Origin: Phycisphaerae bacterium
GTDB taxonomy: Bacteria > Planctomycetota > Phycisphaerae > UBA1845 > Fen-1342
Direction: 5' to 3'
NCBI GenBank assembly: GCA_022072445.1
Contig: JAJVHV010000031.1
Span: 1 to 64,000, forward strand
DNA length: 64,000 bases
This document shows positions 6,102-14,278 of the stretch, piece by piece. Numbering within the stretch: position 1 is the stretch's first letter; each line of letters starts with the position of its first letter. Made by a program: the position numbers and the translations under genes. The notes beneath the pieces are model-generated. The model saw only the letters and a list, made by a program, of their open reading frames with translations. It had not been told where the DNA came from and made no database searches.

Positions 6102-8393
6102 ATGTACGCTTTTTACTCCAGGTGGTCGGCGGTGGGGCTGGTGCTGTGTCTGGCCTCCAGCGTGCTGGCCCAGAGCGGTCGCGCGACGGAGGCTTCCGAC
6201 CAGGTCGCGACGGTCACCGTCACGCCGCCTTCGATCGTCGAGGACAATTCGGTCGTGACGCAGAGGATGCTCGACAACCCGATTCAGGAGGTGTGGAGCT
6301 ACCGCACGTTGAAGCGCGACAATCGGTTGCCGCCGGAGCTGATCGGCGCGACGGTGAACGTGCTGGAGGACGACGCGGGCGGTTCGGGCGAGGGCGGAAT
6401 CTCGGCCCTGGGGCGGAGCTGGGACGCGGGCGGGTCGGCGGTGATATTCCCGCCGGATACGATCCTGGCGGTCGGTCCGACGCAGGTCCTGACGGCGACG
6501 AACGCGCAGTTCCGCATCTGGTCGAAGAACGGCACGTCGGAGTTCACGGGTTCGTGGTCGTCGTTCTTTTCGGGCCTGGGCGCGAGCTTCAGCTTCACGT
6601 CGGACCCGGTGGTGAATTATGACCATGAGAGCGGGCGCTGGTTTCTTTCGATCCTGGGCATCCGCAACTCGGACTTCTGGTCGTGGTACCTGATTGCCGT
6701 GTCGGACGACAGCAACCCGAACGGGACGTGGAAGAAGTACGCGATCGACTCGACGCTGAATGGCGGGGCGGCGTCGCCGAACTGGTCGGACTATCCGCGG
6801 CAGGGCGTGAGCAACGAGGCGCTGTTCATCAGTTCGAACATGTTCTCGCGGTCGTCGTTTGCCTTTGCGTACTGCAAGGTGCGCGTGATTCCCAAGCAGC
6901 AACTGCTCGATTTTGCCAGCAGCATCACCTACAGCGACATCTGGAGCATCACCGATCCGGCGGGCGGAACCTCGTTCACGATCGTGCCGGCGCAGCACTG
7001 GGGCACGCCGCAGGCGCCGTTCCTGGTCGACAGCGACCCGTCGACGCGCGTGGTGGTGTTTGGCGTGAACAACCCGCTGGGTTCGCCGACGCTGACGAAG
7101 AAGGACGCGACGGTGACGTCGATGAGCACGCCAAGCAACGCGGTGCAGAAGGACAGCACGGTTCGGCTGGACACAATCGACACGCGTGTGTTCAACGCGG
7201 TTTTCCGCAACAACCAGCTCTGGTTTGGGCACAACACGGGACAGAGCGGCGAAGCCGGCTGCCGGTGGTACGCGGTCAACACGTCGAACTGGCCGACGTC
7301 GATCAGCGTAGCGCAGTCGGGCACGGTGTTTCTGGACGGCACGTATCAGTGGTTCCCGTCGCTGGCGGTGAACTCGGCGGGTGCGACGGCGATGGGCTTC
7401 AGCCGTTCGAGCTCGGCGGAGTATCCTTCGATCTACTACACGTTCCGCAATACGGGCGACGCCAACGGGACGATGCAGGTGCCGACGCTGATCAAGGCGG
7501 GCACGCACATCTACACGGGCGAGGGCGGCTCGCCGATCCGCTACGGCGACTACACGGGCACGGTGGTCGACCCGGCGGACGACACGACGTTCTGGCACGC
7601 GAACGAGTTCCCGGGCAATACGAACGCCCAGTGGCGCATCTGGGTGCAGGAGTTCACGACGGGTGCTTCGCCGACGCTGCATGACGTATCGATCGACGCA
7701 CCGGGCATGTTCCTGCTGCCGATCACGGTGACTCCGAACGACCACAACGGTAATGGCAACGGCAACACGCCGTTCGTGCGGACGTACGTGGAAGGGACGT
7801 CGATCACGCTGACGGCGCCGGCCTCGCAGAGCGGGCTGTTCTTCCGCGAGTGGCAGCTTGACGGCGTGGGTCAGGGTTCGAACACGGCGCTGAATTTCTC
7901 CGTGCTGGCGGACGTGGCGGCGGATGCGATTTATGAGCGGCGTTACGATCTGACGGTGAGCAGCGCGCCGACGAGCGGTGCGCTGATCGACGTGTCGCTG
8001 GCCGACAACGGTGGCCAGTCGGACGGCACGACGCCGTTCGTGCGGACGTACGACAGCGGCGACAGCGTGACGATGATCGCACCGGCGACGCACGACGGAC
8101 GGACGTTCGACAAGTGGATCGTGGACGGAGCCGATCAGCCGCAGGGTCAGACCACGGTCGTTATCAGCATGCTGTCGGACAAAACTGCGACCGCGAATTA
8201 CGTTGATGCCACTTGCGAGCCGTGCGACACGAACTGCGACGGGTCGGTCAACGGTTTCGACGTGGACGACATGGTCGCGCTGCTCTCGGGCAGCGGCTCG
8301 CCATGCTCACCGTGCGCGGGCGACGCGAACGCCGACGGATCGGTCAACGGGTTTGACGTTGATCCGTTTGTGGCATGTCTGAGCGGGCCGTAG
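6102..8393 (+). CDS. Large exported protein with InlB-type repeats and C-terminal dockerin-like tail
   Basis: A 763-aa protein with a signal peptide (MYAFYSRWSAVGLVLCLASS, cleavage after LAQ). Residues ~100-530 form a beta-rich body shared with the protein at 10279-12250 (both contain NAV/SAVWRN-type strands and a W-Y-V/A-x-T-x-N/D-W segment). Residues ~535-700 hold two InlB B-repeat-like modules (TPFVRTYVEGTSITLTAPAS...; TPFVRTYDSGDSVTMIAPAT...). Residues ~705-763 contain two Ca-loop repeats (NCDGSVNGFDVDDMVALL and NADGSVNGFDVDPFVACL) of the dockerin-like type common in planctomycete surface proteins. No cohesin was found. GGAG at 6091-6094 supports the start. An inverted repeat follows the stop. 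The likely role is a cell-surface or matrix protein; the function is unknown. Confidence 0.8.
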   Translation: MYAFYSRWSAVGLVLCLASSVLAQSGRATEASDQVATVTVTPPSIVEDNSVVTQRMLDNPIQEVWSYRTLKRDNRLPPELIGATVNVLEDDAGGSGEGGISALGRSWDAGGSAVIFPPDTILAVGPTQVLTATNAQFRIWSKNGTSEFTGSWSSFFSGLGASFSFTSDPVVNYDHESGRWFLSILGIRNSDFWSWYLIAVSDDSNPNGTWKKYAIDSTLNGGAASPNWSDYPRQGVSNEALFISSNMFSRSSFAFAYCKVRVIPKQQLLDFASSITYSDIWSITDPAGGTSFTIVPAQHWGTPQAPFLVDSDPSTRVVVFGVNNPLGSPTLTKKDATVTSMSTPSNAVQKDSTVRLDTIDTRVFNAVFRNNQLWFGHNTGQSGEAGCRWYAVNTSNWPTSISVAQSGTVFLDGTYQWFPSLAVNSAGATAMGFSRSSSAEYPSIYYTFRNTGDANGTMQVPTLIKAGTHIYTGEGGSPIRYGDYTGTVVDPADDTTFWHANEFPGNTNAQWRIWVQEFTTGASPTLHDVSIDAPGMFLLPITVTPNDHNGNGNGNTPFVRTYVEGTSITLTAPASQSGLFFREWQLDGVGQGSNTALNFSVLADVAADAIYERRYDLTVSSAPTSGALIDVSLADNGGQSDGTTPFVRTYDSGDSVTMIAPATHDGRTFDKWIVDGADQPQGQTTVVISMLSDKTATANYVDATCEPCDTNCDGSVNGFDVDDMVALLSGSGSPCSPCAGDANADGSVNGFDVDPFVACLSGP

Positions 8394-8433
8394 GCGAAAC
8401 GCGGACTGCCTGAAATCTGATGCGAGCGATTCA

Positions 8434-8462
8434 CCGGGCGTGCTGCATGGCGGCACGCCCGG
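8434..8462. terminator. Inverted repeat between convergent genes (candidate bidirectional terminator)
   Basis: A perfect 10-bp stem (CCGGGCGTGC / GCACGCCCGG) with a 9-base loop lies between the convergent stops at 8393 and 8468. There is no T-tract on either side, so it may be a Rho-aided or RNA-stabilising hairpin rather than a strict intrinsic terminator. Confidence 0.6.
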
Positions 8463-8467
8463 CCGCG

Positions 8468-8995
8468 TTACGCCGCGTGGGTCCGGGCGCTGGCAATGGC
8501 CTGCCGCACGATCGCCGGGCGGCTGACGCCCTTCTGACCGACGCCGAGCATCAGGAGTTTCCCGATGCTCTCGGGAATCTGACCCAGGTGCTGGTTGAGC
8601 GCCAGGCCGTCCAGCTCTTCCTCCTCGCTGGGCAGCTCATTGCCTTCGAAGCCGCCGCAGAAGGTGAACGACCCGTATCGAATCGACTGGCGTGCGCCGA
8701 GTCGGCCGACGGCGAGGTCCCAGTCCGAGAGCGTGATCGCCCCGGAGCGGAGCGCGTCGTTCAGCTCCAGATACTCTTCCGCCAGCGTGGGCGCGCGCAG
8801 CGACGTACCGCCGAAGATCGTGATGAAGATGCAGCGGCGGCTGGGCTTTTCGGACCGTTCGCCACGGCGTGCCTCGATGATCTGCCGGGCCACCGTCGGA
8901 ACGCGCAGCTCGGAACCGCCGAAAATGGTCACGTAGAAGCGGTTGTCGGAGCTAACCATGCCCTCGTGGCCGCCGAATATGCAGAAGTGGATCAT
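8468..8995 (-). CDS. LiaF/DUF1707-type cell-envelope stress protein-like
   Basis: A 175-aa soluble protein beginning MIHFCIFGGHEGMVSSDNRF. It repeats a characteristic strand motif (VTIFGGSELRVPT, then ITIFGGTSLRAPT, then FTFCGGFEGNELP). The FGG-x-x-LR-P pattern is typical of the beta-solenoid LiaF-like domain found in cell-wall stress modulators and many DUF1707 proteins. No transmembrane segments are present. The start at 8993-8995 is chosen because conservation begins there; the frame is open 69 codons further upstream with unconvincing sequence that would overlap the 5' neighbour (9153-10052). The gene is probably downstream of, and perhaps co-transcribed with, the EamA transporter. Confidence 0.65.
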   Translation of the reverse strand: MIHFCIFGGHEGMVSSDNRFYVTIFGGSELRVPTVARQIIEARRGERSEKPSRRCIFITIFGGTSLRAPTLAEEYLELNDALRSGAITLSDWDLAVGRLGARQSIRYGSFTFCGGFEGNELPSEEEELDGLALNQHLGQIPESIGKLLMLGVGQKGVSRPAIVRQAIASARTHAA

Positions 8996-9152
8996 TCCTG
9001 TGCCTCGCAGCGAGGTTGTGGCGCGTCCATCGTACCGCCGTCGAATAGGATTCGGACCCGCGGCGGGAATATTCCTGCGTGGCGTGTGCCGAGCTTGTCC
9101 GGGCGCCGGGGCGGGGGCCTTGGGGGAAGCTCCGGAGCGTCGCACCGGCACG

Positions 9153-10052
9153 TCAGAGGCTGACGAAAACGATTCCGATAAACGCGATGATGGTGGCTGC
9201 AACCCGGATCAGCGTGAGCGGCTCGCGCAGAAAGATGGCTGCCAGTCCGAGGGAGAAGAAGACGGAGGTCTGGTTCAGCACGGCTGCGACGGCCGCGGGT
9301 GCGTACTTGTATCCCGCCATCCAGAGCAGGAGTGCGACGTAGGAACCGAGGATGGCGGCGGGCAGGGCGGTCCGCCAGGCGACGGAGGGGGACAGTGCCC
9401 TGAAGATGGTGGCGCGCGTCTGGGGCCAGAGCAGGATCGGCGCCGCCAGCAGCGTTCCGAAGAGTAGTCGCGCGGTGGTGATGACCAGCAGCGAGGTTTC
9501 GGCCAACAGCGGCTTGACCAGTACGACGCCGAAGGCCATGGTCGCCATGGCGGCGGCGGCGGCGAGCACACCCAGCAGCAGGCCGCGCGGCGAGCGTTCC
9601 TCGAGCGGAGAACTGCCCGAGCACATCAGCACGGCGGCGAGAATCAGCACGACGCCGACCGATTGCCAGCCGTTCAGCCCTTCGCCGAGCATCAGCCAGG
9701 CGAACAGGAACATGAAAGGCGTATAGAGGCAGTCGACGACGGCGACCGCGCCGACGCCGCAACGATTCAGCGCGAAGAAAAAGAGCGTGTCGGCGACGGT
9801 GATGCCGAGAAAGCCGCTGACGGCGATGCGGAGTATGTCGGCACGCGAGAATTGGGCGAACGTGTCGCCGCCCGCGCCGACGACGGCGAGCGACGCGCCG
9901 AGCAGGAGCAGCGCGACGACGTTCTTGAAGATGTTCATGGCGAGCGGCGGGATGCGCTCGCCGCCGCGCTTGAACAGCACGAGGGCGACAGCCCAGGTCA
10001 TCGCGGAGGCCAGGGCGCAGAGCTTTCCGATCGTCTCGGGCGACATTCGCAC
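9153..10052 (-). CDS. EamA/DMT family transporter
   Basis: A 299-aa membrane protein with ten hydrophobic segments arranged as two EamA repeats of five. The second repeat starts near residue 155 (SPRGLLLGVLAAAAAMATMA). It carries typical signatures such as VVDCLYTPFMFLFAWLMLGE and VLNQTSVFFSLGLAAIFLRE, with the conserved glutamate near the end of the fourth helix of each repeat. The family exports or imports amino acids, nucleotides or other metabolites; the substrate cannot be told. The start may be the ATG at 10052 or the one two codons later. The length is typical for the family. Confidence 0.85.
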   Translation of the reverse strand: MRMSPETIGKLCALASAMTWAVALVLFKRGGERIPPLAMNIFKNVVALLLLGASLAVVGAGGDTFAQFSRADILRIAVSGFLGITVADTLFFFALNRCGVGAVAVVDCLYTPFMFLFAWLMLGEGLNGWQSVGVVLILAAVLMCSGSSPLEERSPRGLLLGVLAAAAAMATMAFGVVLVKPLLAETSLLVITTARLLFGTLLAAPILLWPQTRATIFRALSPSVAWRTALPAAILGSYVALLLWMAGYKYAPAAVAAVLNQTSVFFSLGLAAIFLREPLTLIRVAATIIAFIGIVFVSL

Positions 10053-10200
10053 AGCATATGAGGAACGCAGGCGGGTGACGAATGGCGGATGCGAGCCGGC
10101 GCGCGGGTCGAGCGATGTGATGGCGACACGCGGATTTCGAGTGGTCCGGATTGGTGGCCGGCAGGTTCACCGGGAGGCGACGGCGGTGGGTTGATTACGA

Positions 10201-10229
10201 TTGCGGCCTCGTCCCGGGTGTGCTAGACT
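10201..10229 (+). promoter_or_regulatory. Possible promoter for the frameshifted exported-protein gene
   Basis: TTGCGG (10201-10206), a 17-base spacer and TAGACT (10224-10229) preceded by an extended -10 TGC. It would drive the gene beginning at 10279. The -35 is weak, so this is tentative. Confidence 0.3.
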
Positions 10230-10278
10230 GACGGACAGATCAAGTCGTTGCGCCTCGGGCTTAGGGACGGAGGTGCGC

Positions 10279-12250
10279 ATGTGCAGGCTTGGGCGGGTCG
10301 AGCGACGATCGATGAAGTTCTGTGCGCGGGTCGCGTGTCGTGCGATCGGCGTGCTCATGCTCATGGGGGGGGAAGGCGCAAAGCGTCTTAGGGGGTGATC
10401 CGTTCTGGGCGATTTCCAGACCCGATAACGCCTATCACCTGGAACCGACCATCGCCGTCGGCGTCAATCGGATTATTGTGGCAGGTAACCACCGCATTGC
10501 GTGCTACGACCGCAACGGCAATGAGCAGTGGCGGGCACGAATGATCGAATCCGGCCAGGATGACGACTGGTCGTCGCAGGAGTTCTGGCGGCACACCGCG
10601 AACGGCCCGTTGATTTGTAACGAGATCAACGACGGCACGGACGTTCGAGCGCTTTACGACCAGTTCAGCCAGCGATTCGTCGTGGTCCAGCAGATCATCG
10701 GCAGCGCCGGTCAGTCGGCGCTGCTGCTGGCCTTTTCCAAGGGCTATTCGCAGAGTTCGAATGACCCGACGGGAGCTTACGACGGCTGGGACAAATACTG
10801 TGTCGCGACGCAAACGTGCGACGCAAACGGACAAAACTGCGTGACCGACGATTTTCATTGGCCGGGGCTGGCTGTCACGAACGCAGCTCTCTATCTGACC
10901 GTGAAGCAGAACTCCGGGCAGCCGGATGCGCTCGGCCATTCGCTGCACGCCTTCGCCAAGCCGACGGTCGGCGACTTGAACTTCTACAGCACTGCGGGGC
11001 GCTACAACAGCTTGGACATCCCATTGGGACACTCGGGTGAGACGCCCTTCGATGTGCCTGATCTTGAGTATTTGCCGATGCCGGCGCACTTTTTCGGAAC
11101 GGCTTCGACGGAGGTGGCCTATTTGGTCCAAATCTGGAAGCGCGCGGATGCGAGCGACAACAGCAACGGGAAGATCCGGCTCGTTGCGATCCGTAGCCCG
11201 TTTTCAGCTCCGCCGACGGTGGATACGCAGACGTTGACCGTGCCGACGATCAAGATACTGGTTGCGTCGCCGCCGCGACAGTTATGCCCGTCGGACTCCC
11301 TTGAATTGATCGAACCATCGGAACACAACATCCTTTCGGCCGTGTGGCGAAATGCCAAGCTCTACTTCGTTCACGAGCACGACATCGACGCTACCGGCAC
11401 ATCGCGCGACCGGATTGGCGTTCGTTGGTATGAGGTCGCCACCAACGACTGGCCGATGACCGGCAGCGCGACGCCCAGCATCCTTCAGGTCGGCCTGGCT
11501 GATCCCGGGATCGTGTTTGACAGTAACACAGATGGGAGTTTTTGTGACGACAACCGGTCTTGCGACCGACCCGTTCACTTCCTTTATCCACTCCTGATGC
11601 CGCTTGCTTCCGGCGACATCGCGCTCTTTATGACGCGCGTCTTTGAGAGGGGATACCCCGACCTCGTTTGGACCGCGCACCGCGCGGGTGATAGCGCCGG
11701 CCAGCTTGGCGCGCCGCTGTGGACGATGCAGGCGGGCACATCCGGAATCATGGGAGGTGGCAACTGGGGGGAGTACATGGGTATTGCGCTGGACCCGAGC
11801 GATGGCAGTCGAGCCTGGGCCGTCGGGGAGGTTGGCCGCTGCCTGTCCCCGCCGTGTGACAGTTGCAGTGAAGGCGGGACCAAGCAGCACACCTTTCACT
11901 CCTCAGCCGGCGGCTACACCGTCCCGCAGGGAGCGATCCGAACGGTGACTGTGACGCGACAGTCGAGCAATCCGCCCGACCCCGTGACCGTCTGGATCAT
12001 GCCGCCCGACGTGACGAACAACCAGGCCGAGATTGTCCTTAACGCGGGGCACACGTCCGAGGGCCGTAACTACCCTAATGGCGCGAACGTCACTCTGCGC
12101 GCGCTGAACATCAGCGGATACGACTTCAAGCACTGGACGATCAACGGCTTGCAGGTAGCGTCGCCGGTGCCGGGCCAACCGCCGCCGCGGCAGATCAACG
12201 TGCTTTTGTCGGGCAACATAACCGCGGTGCCGGTCTACAAGCTTCCGTAG
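10279..12250 (+). CDS. Exported InlB-repeat protein, signal peptide frameshifted at a G8 run
   Basis: The long reading frame (in phase from 10373 to 12250) lacks a credible leader. A signal peptide (MKFCARVACRAIGVLMLMGG) lies just upstream in another phase, from ATG 10279 (GGAGG at 10269-10273) or 10312. The two are divided by a run of eight G at 10365-10372. With seven G the gene would read without break through MLMGGKAQSVLGGDPFW, giving 656 aa with a good cleavage site near AQS. The body is a paralogue of the 6102-8393 protein. The last ~100 residues form an InlB-like module ending FKHWTINGLQV, then RQINVLL and AVPVYKLP. No dockerin tail is present. The break may be a sequencing error, true decay or slipped-strand variation. 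Confidence 0.7.
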
Positions 12251-12266
12251 TCTAAGGGGTACACAT

Positions 12267-13010
12267 ATGCGACATGCCATCAACTTGGTCATCGTTACTG
12301 CGACCACTGCCGCGATTGCGCGCGACACGTCGGCCCAGGGCGCGCGTTTCTGGTTCTCGGGGGCCGGTGCTGCCGAGTTCGAACCGATCGGCGGCACGCC
12401 CGGCGAATTCGTCGACTTTGACAATGGCAGCGTTCCGTACGTCGTCAGTGATGTGGCATCCGTGGACCTTTTTGTCTGGGGTACGCTTGGTCATATCGTA
12501 AGCAAATACAACCGCGTTGCGTTCGACATCAGTATCTACCCCACCGTCGGCGACGTCTGGTTGTCGCACTCGCAGTTTTACCAGGGTGTTGACACCACCG
12601 GCCGCGCGCGCTGGGACGTAGTGGAACAGGGCACACCGGGGCAGCACACACTGGATGACGCAGTCTTGGTGTCAGTCAACATGCGTGGCTTTACACAGTA
12701 TGCTCCCTACGACCTGCAATATGACCCGACAACGCGCTCCCTGCTCCTTGGCGTCATCACGCTTTCCATGACCCCCGGCGCGGAGGCGGACGTGTTCTTC
12801 GGCGTCGGCACGCCCGGCTTCGACGCCATCCCCGACATTTACGACATCTATTTCGGCTGGGGCGACGGACTCGTCGACCGCACCGAGTGGGGTCTCGAAA
12901 GCACATTCGCCGACGCGAAGATCGTCCCCGAGCCGGCGACCGTGGCGATGATTCTGGCGGCGGCTGGGCTCCTGCGCTTGCGGCCGGCGCGCGCAGAATC
13001 TGCTGCCTGA
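12267..13010 (+). CDS. PEP-CTERM exported protein (cassette array, member 1)
   Basis: A 247-aa protein with signal sequence MRHAINLVIVTATTAAIARDTSAQ, a beta-rich body and a PEP-CTERM end (VPEPATVAMILAAAGLLRLR). It shares with the next two proteins a W/F-F start of the mature region (ARFWFSG) and the pattern FG-x-GD...ADA-x-IVPEPAT near the end, so all three are one family. The last residues (ARAESAA) are read from DNA that in another phase belongs to a decayed InlB-type module, so the C-terminus appears grafted. It starts 16 bases after the gene at 10279-12250 and is probably co-transcribed with it. It was likely exported by an exosortase system encoded elsewhere. Confidence 0.75.
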   Translation: MRHAINLVIVTATTAAIARDTSAQGARFWFSGAGAAEFEPIGGTPGEFVDFDNGSVPYVVSDVASVDLFVWGTLGHIVSKYNRVAFDISIYPTVGDVWLSHSQFYQGVDTTGRARWDVVEQGTPGQHTLDDAVLVSVNMRGFTQYAPYDLQYDPTTRSLLLGVITLSMTPGAEADVFFGVGTPGFDAIPDIYDIYFGWGDGLVDRTEWGLESTFADAKIVPEPATVAMILAAAGLLRLRPARAESAA

Positions 13011-13213
13011 CTTTGCGTTCAAGGAGTGGCTGGTCGACGGCACGCCAGTGACGCCGTCCGCCGAGCCGAGGCAACTGACGGTCAACATGCTCGTGGATCA
13101 CACAGTGGTCCCGGGGCGGGACGCCTGGCCAGCCGCCGCCGCGCCAGATCAATGTACCGATGCTGGCGGACCACACGGCGGTTCCGGTCTACTTGCCCTC
13201 AATCGGTCCCTGA
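12991..13213 (+). pseudogene. Remnant of InlB-type repeat tail
   Basis: Reading 12991-13126 in one phase gives PDFAFKEWLVDGTPVTPS and then PRQLTVNMLVDHTVVP. From 13127 a shifted phase gives GQPPPRQINVPMLADHTAVP and a TGA at 13211. Both match the C-terminus of the 10279-12250 protein (GQPPPRQINVLL, ITAVPVYKLP). There is no start and the phase is broken, so this is a decayed duplicate tail. It overlaps the final codons of the PEP-CTERM gene before it. Confidence 0.75.
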
Positions 13214-13233
13214 CCTGATATGGAGTCTGCGCC

Positions 13234-14016
13234 ATGAAATCCAAGGTCACCTGCATCGGACTGACACTCTTTCTATCGGGACTGTCGATTGCGCAGGATC
13301 CGCCGCGCGTGCGCTTCTTTTTCGACACCAACGGCGCGGGCGAACAGCAGGACCGTGGCGTCGGCGACCTGCTGTTCCAGAATCCGGCGGTCGATCAGTC
13401 GGGTCGCCTTTATTTGTATGGACACTTTCTCAGCAGCGGGATCAGCACCTGGACGACCATCAGTCTGGACATCGAGGTGACGGGCGGGGGCAGGATATCA
13501 GCATGGAACATCTATAACCACACAGTAACATCGGGGGCTCGCTGGGCGGGTGTCCTGAACAAGTCCGGCTCCACGCCTACCATGAGGATCGAGGACGTTG
13601 AGATGCGAGCGGTGGGGCACTACGGGATGGCTCTTGCGAACGCCGAAACACTCGACTTTAAGCACTTTCGAGACCACCAAGACGTCCCGCCGATGAGCTT
13701 CGGCAACACTTTGCTCGGTTACGTTGACGTCGACTGGAACGGCAGCCCGTACTCGGAAATCCGCCTGGGCGTCGGCGATCTCGGTATCGTGCAGCAGGAA
13801 GTGGGTGGAATCCCGCAGGGCGTTGCCTTCGGCTTCGGCGACGAAGGCGCGGGGATCAAAGGCGACAGTTTCGGCATGCAAAGCCCCGTCGCCGACGCGA
13901 CCATCACACCCGAGCCCGCGACGCTGTTGCTGCTCGTGATGGGCGCCGGCGCCACGGTCCGGGCGCGCCAACGCCGCCCGACGCCGCGCCCGACGCCGTC
14001 GACGGGACGCCGGTGA
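13234..14016 (+). CDS. PEP-CTERM exported protein (cassette array, member 2)
   Basis: A 260-aa protein with a signal peptide (MKSKVTCIGLTLFLSGLSIA), then VRFFFDTNGAGEQQDRGVGD, a beta-rich body, and the sorting motif TPEPATLLLLVMGAGATV followed by an Arg-rich end. It is clearly paralogous to the gene at 14279 (shared FFFDT-x-G-x-GEQ-x-DRG, KHFRDHQ, FGNTL-GY-DV and FGFGDE-AG). The terminal RPTPRPTPSTGRR is unusually long for a PEP-CTERM tail; it is encoded by DNA that in another phase spells VDGTPVTPSPEPRQLTVNML, the InlB-type remnant. TGGAG 8 bases before the ATG supports the start. Confidence 0.78.
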   Translation: MKSKVTCIGLTLFLSGLSIAQDPPRVRFFFDTNGAGEQQDRGVGDLLFQNPAVDQSGRLYLYGHFLSSGISTWTTISLDIEVTGGGRISAWNIYNHTVTSGARWAGVLNKSGSTPTMRIEDVEMRAVGHYGMALANAETLDFKHFRDHQDVPPMSFGNTLLGYVDVDWNGSPYSEIRLGVGDLGIVQQEVGGIPQGVAFGFGDEGAGIKGDSFGMQSPVADATITPEPATLLLLVMGAGATVRARQRRPTPRPTPSTGRR

Positions 14017-14263
14017 CGCCGTCTCCCGAGCCGCGGCAACTGACGGTCAACATGCTAGCGGATCACACAGTGGTCCGGGGGCGGTCCGCCGCTTCGGTAA
14101 CGGCGCCTCCGTCACGCTGCGCGCGGCCGATCTTTCACCTGATTTCGAATTCGTCAGCTGGTTGCTCGACGGCAGTCCGCTTTCACCGCCGGTCGACGTT
14201 CGGCAGATCACGGTGAACATGCTCGACGATCACACTGCCGTGCCCGTTTATCAGCAGCCCTGA
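13998..14263 (+). pseudogene. Second remnant of the InlB-type repeat tail
   Basis: From 13998 one phase gives VDGTPVTPSPEPRQLTVNML. A later phase gives NGASVTLRAADLSPDFEFVS, then WLLDGSPLSPPVDVRQITVN and MLDDHTAVPVYQQP before a TGA at 14261-14263. This repeats the module order seen at the end of the 10279-12250 gene (NGANVTLRALNI, FKHWTINGLQ, RQINVLL, AVPVYKLP). Phase breaks and the absence of a start mark it as decayed. It overlaps the end of the previous PEP-CTERM gene. Confidence 0.75.
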
Positions 14264-14278
14264 CGAGGAGGATTGACG

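Noticed and set aside
5808-8093. Very long antisense open frame opposite the 6102-8393 gene (similar ones at 2148-3794, 15671-17188, 17944-20115, 22132-24333, 40721-42247, 54104-56686 and 56753-58984)
   Set aside because: High third-position GC creates long stop-free frames opposite real genes. The products are Arg/His/Ala-rich without motifs, and each lies fully against a gene with clear family features.
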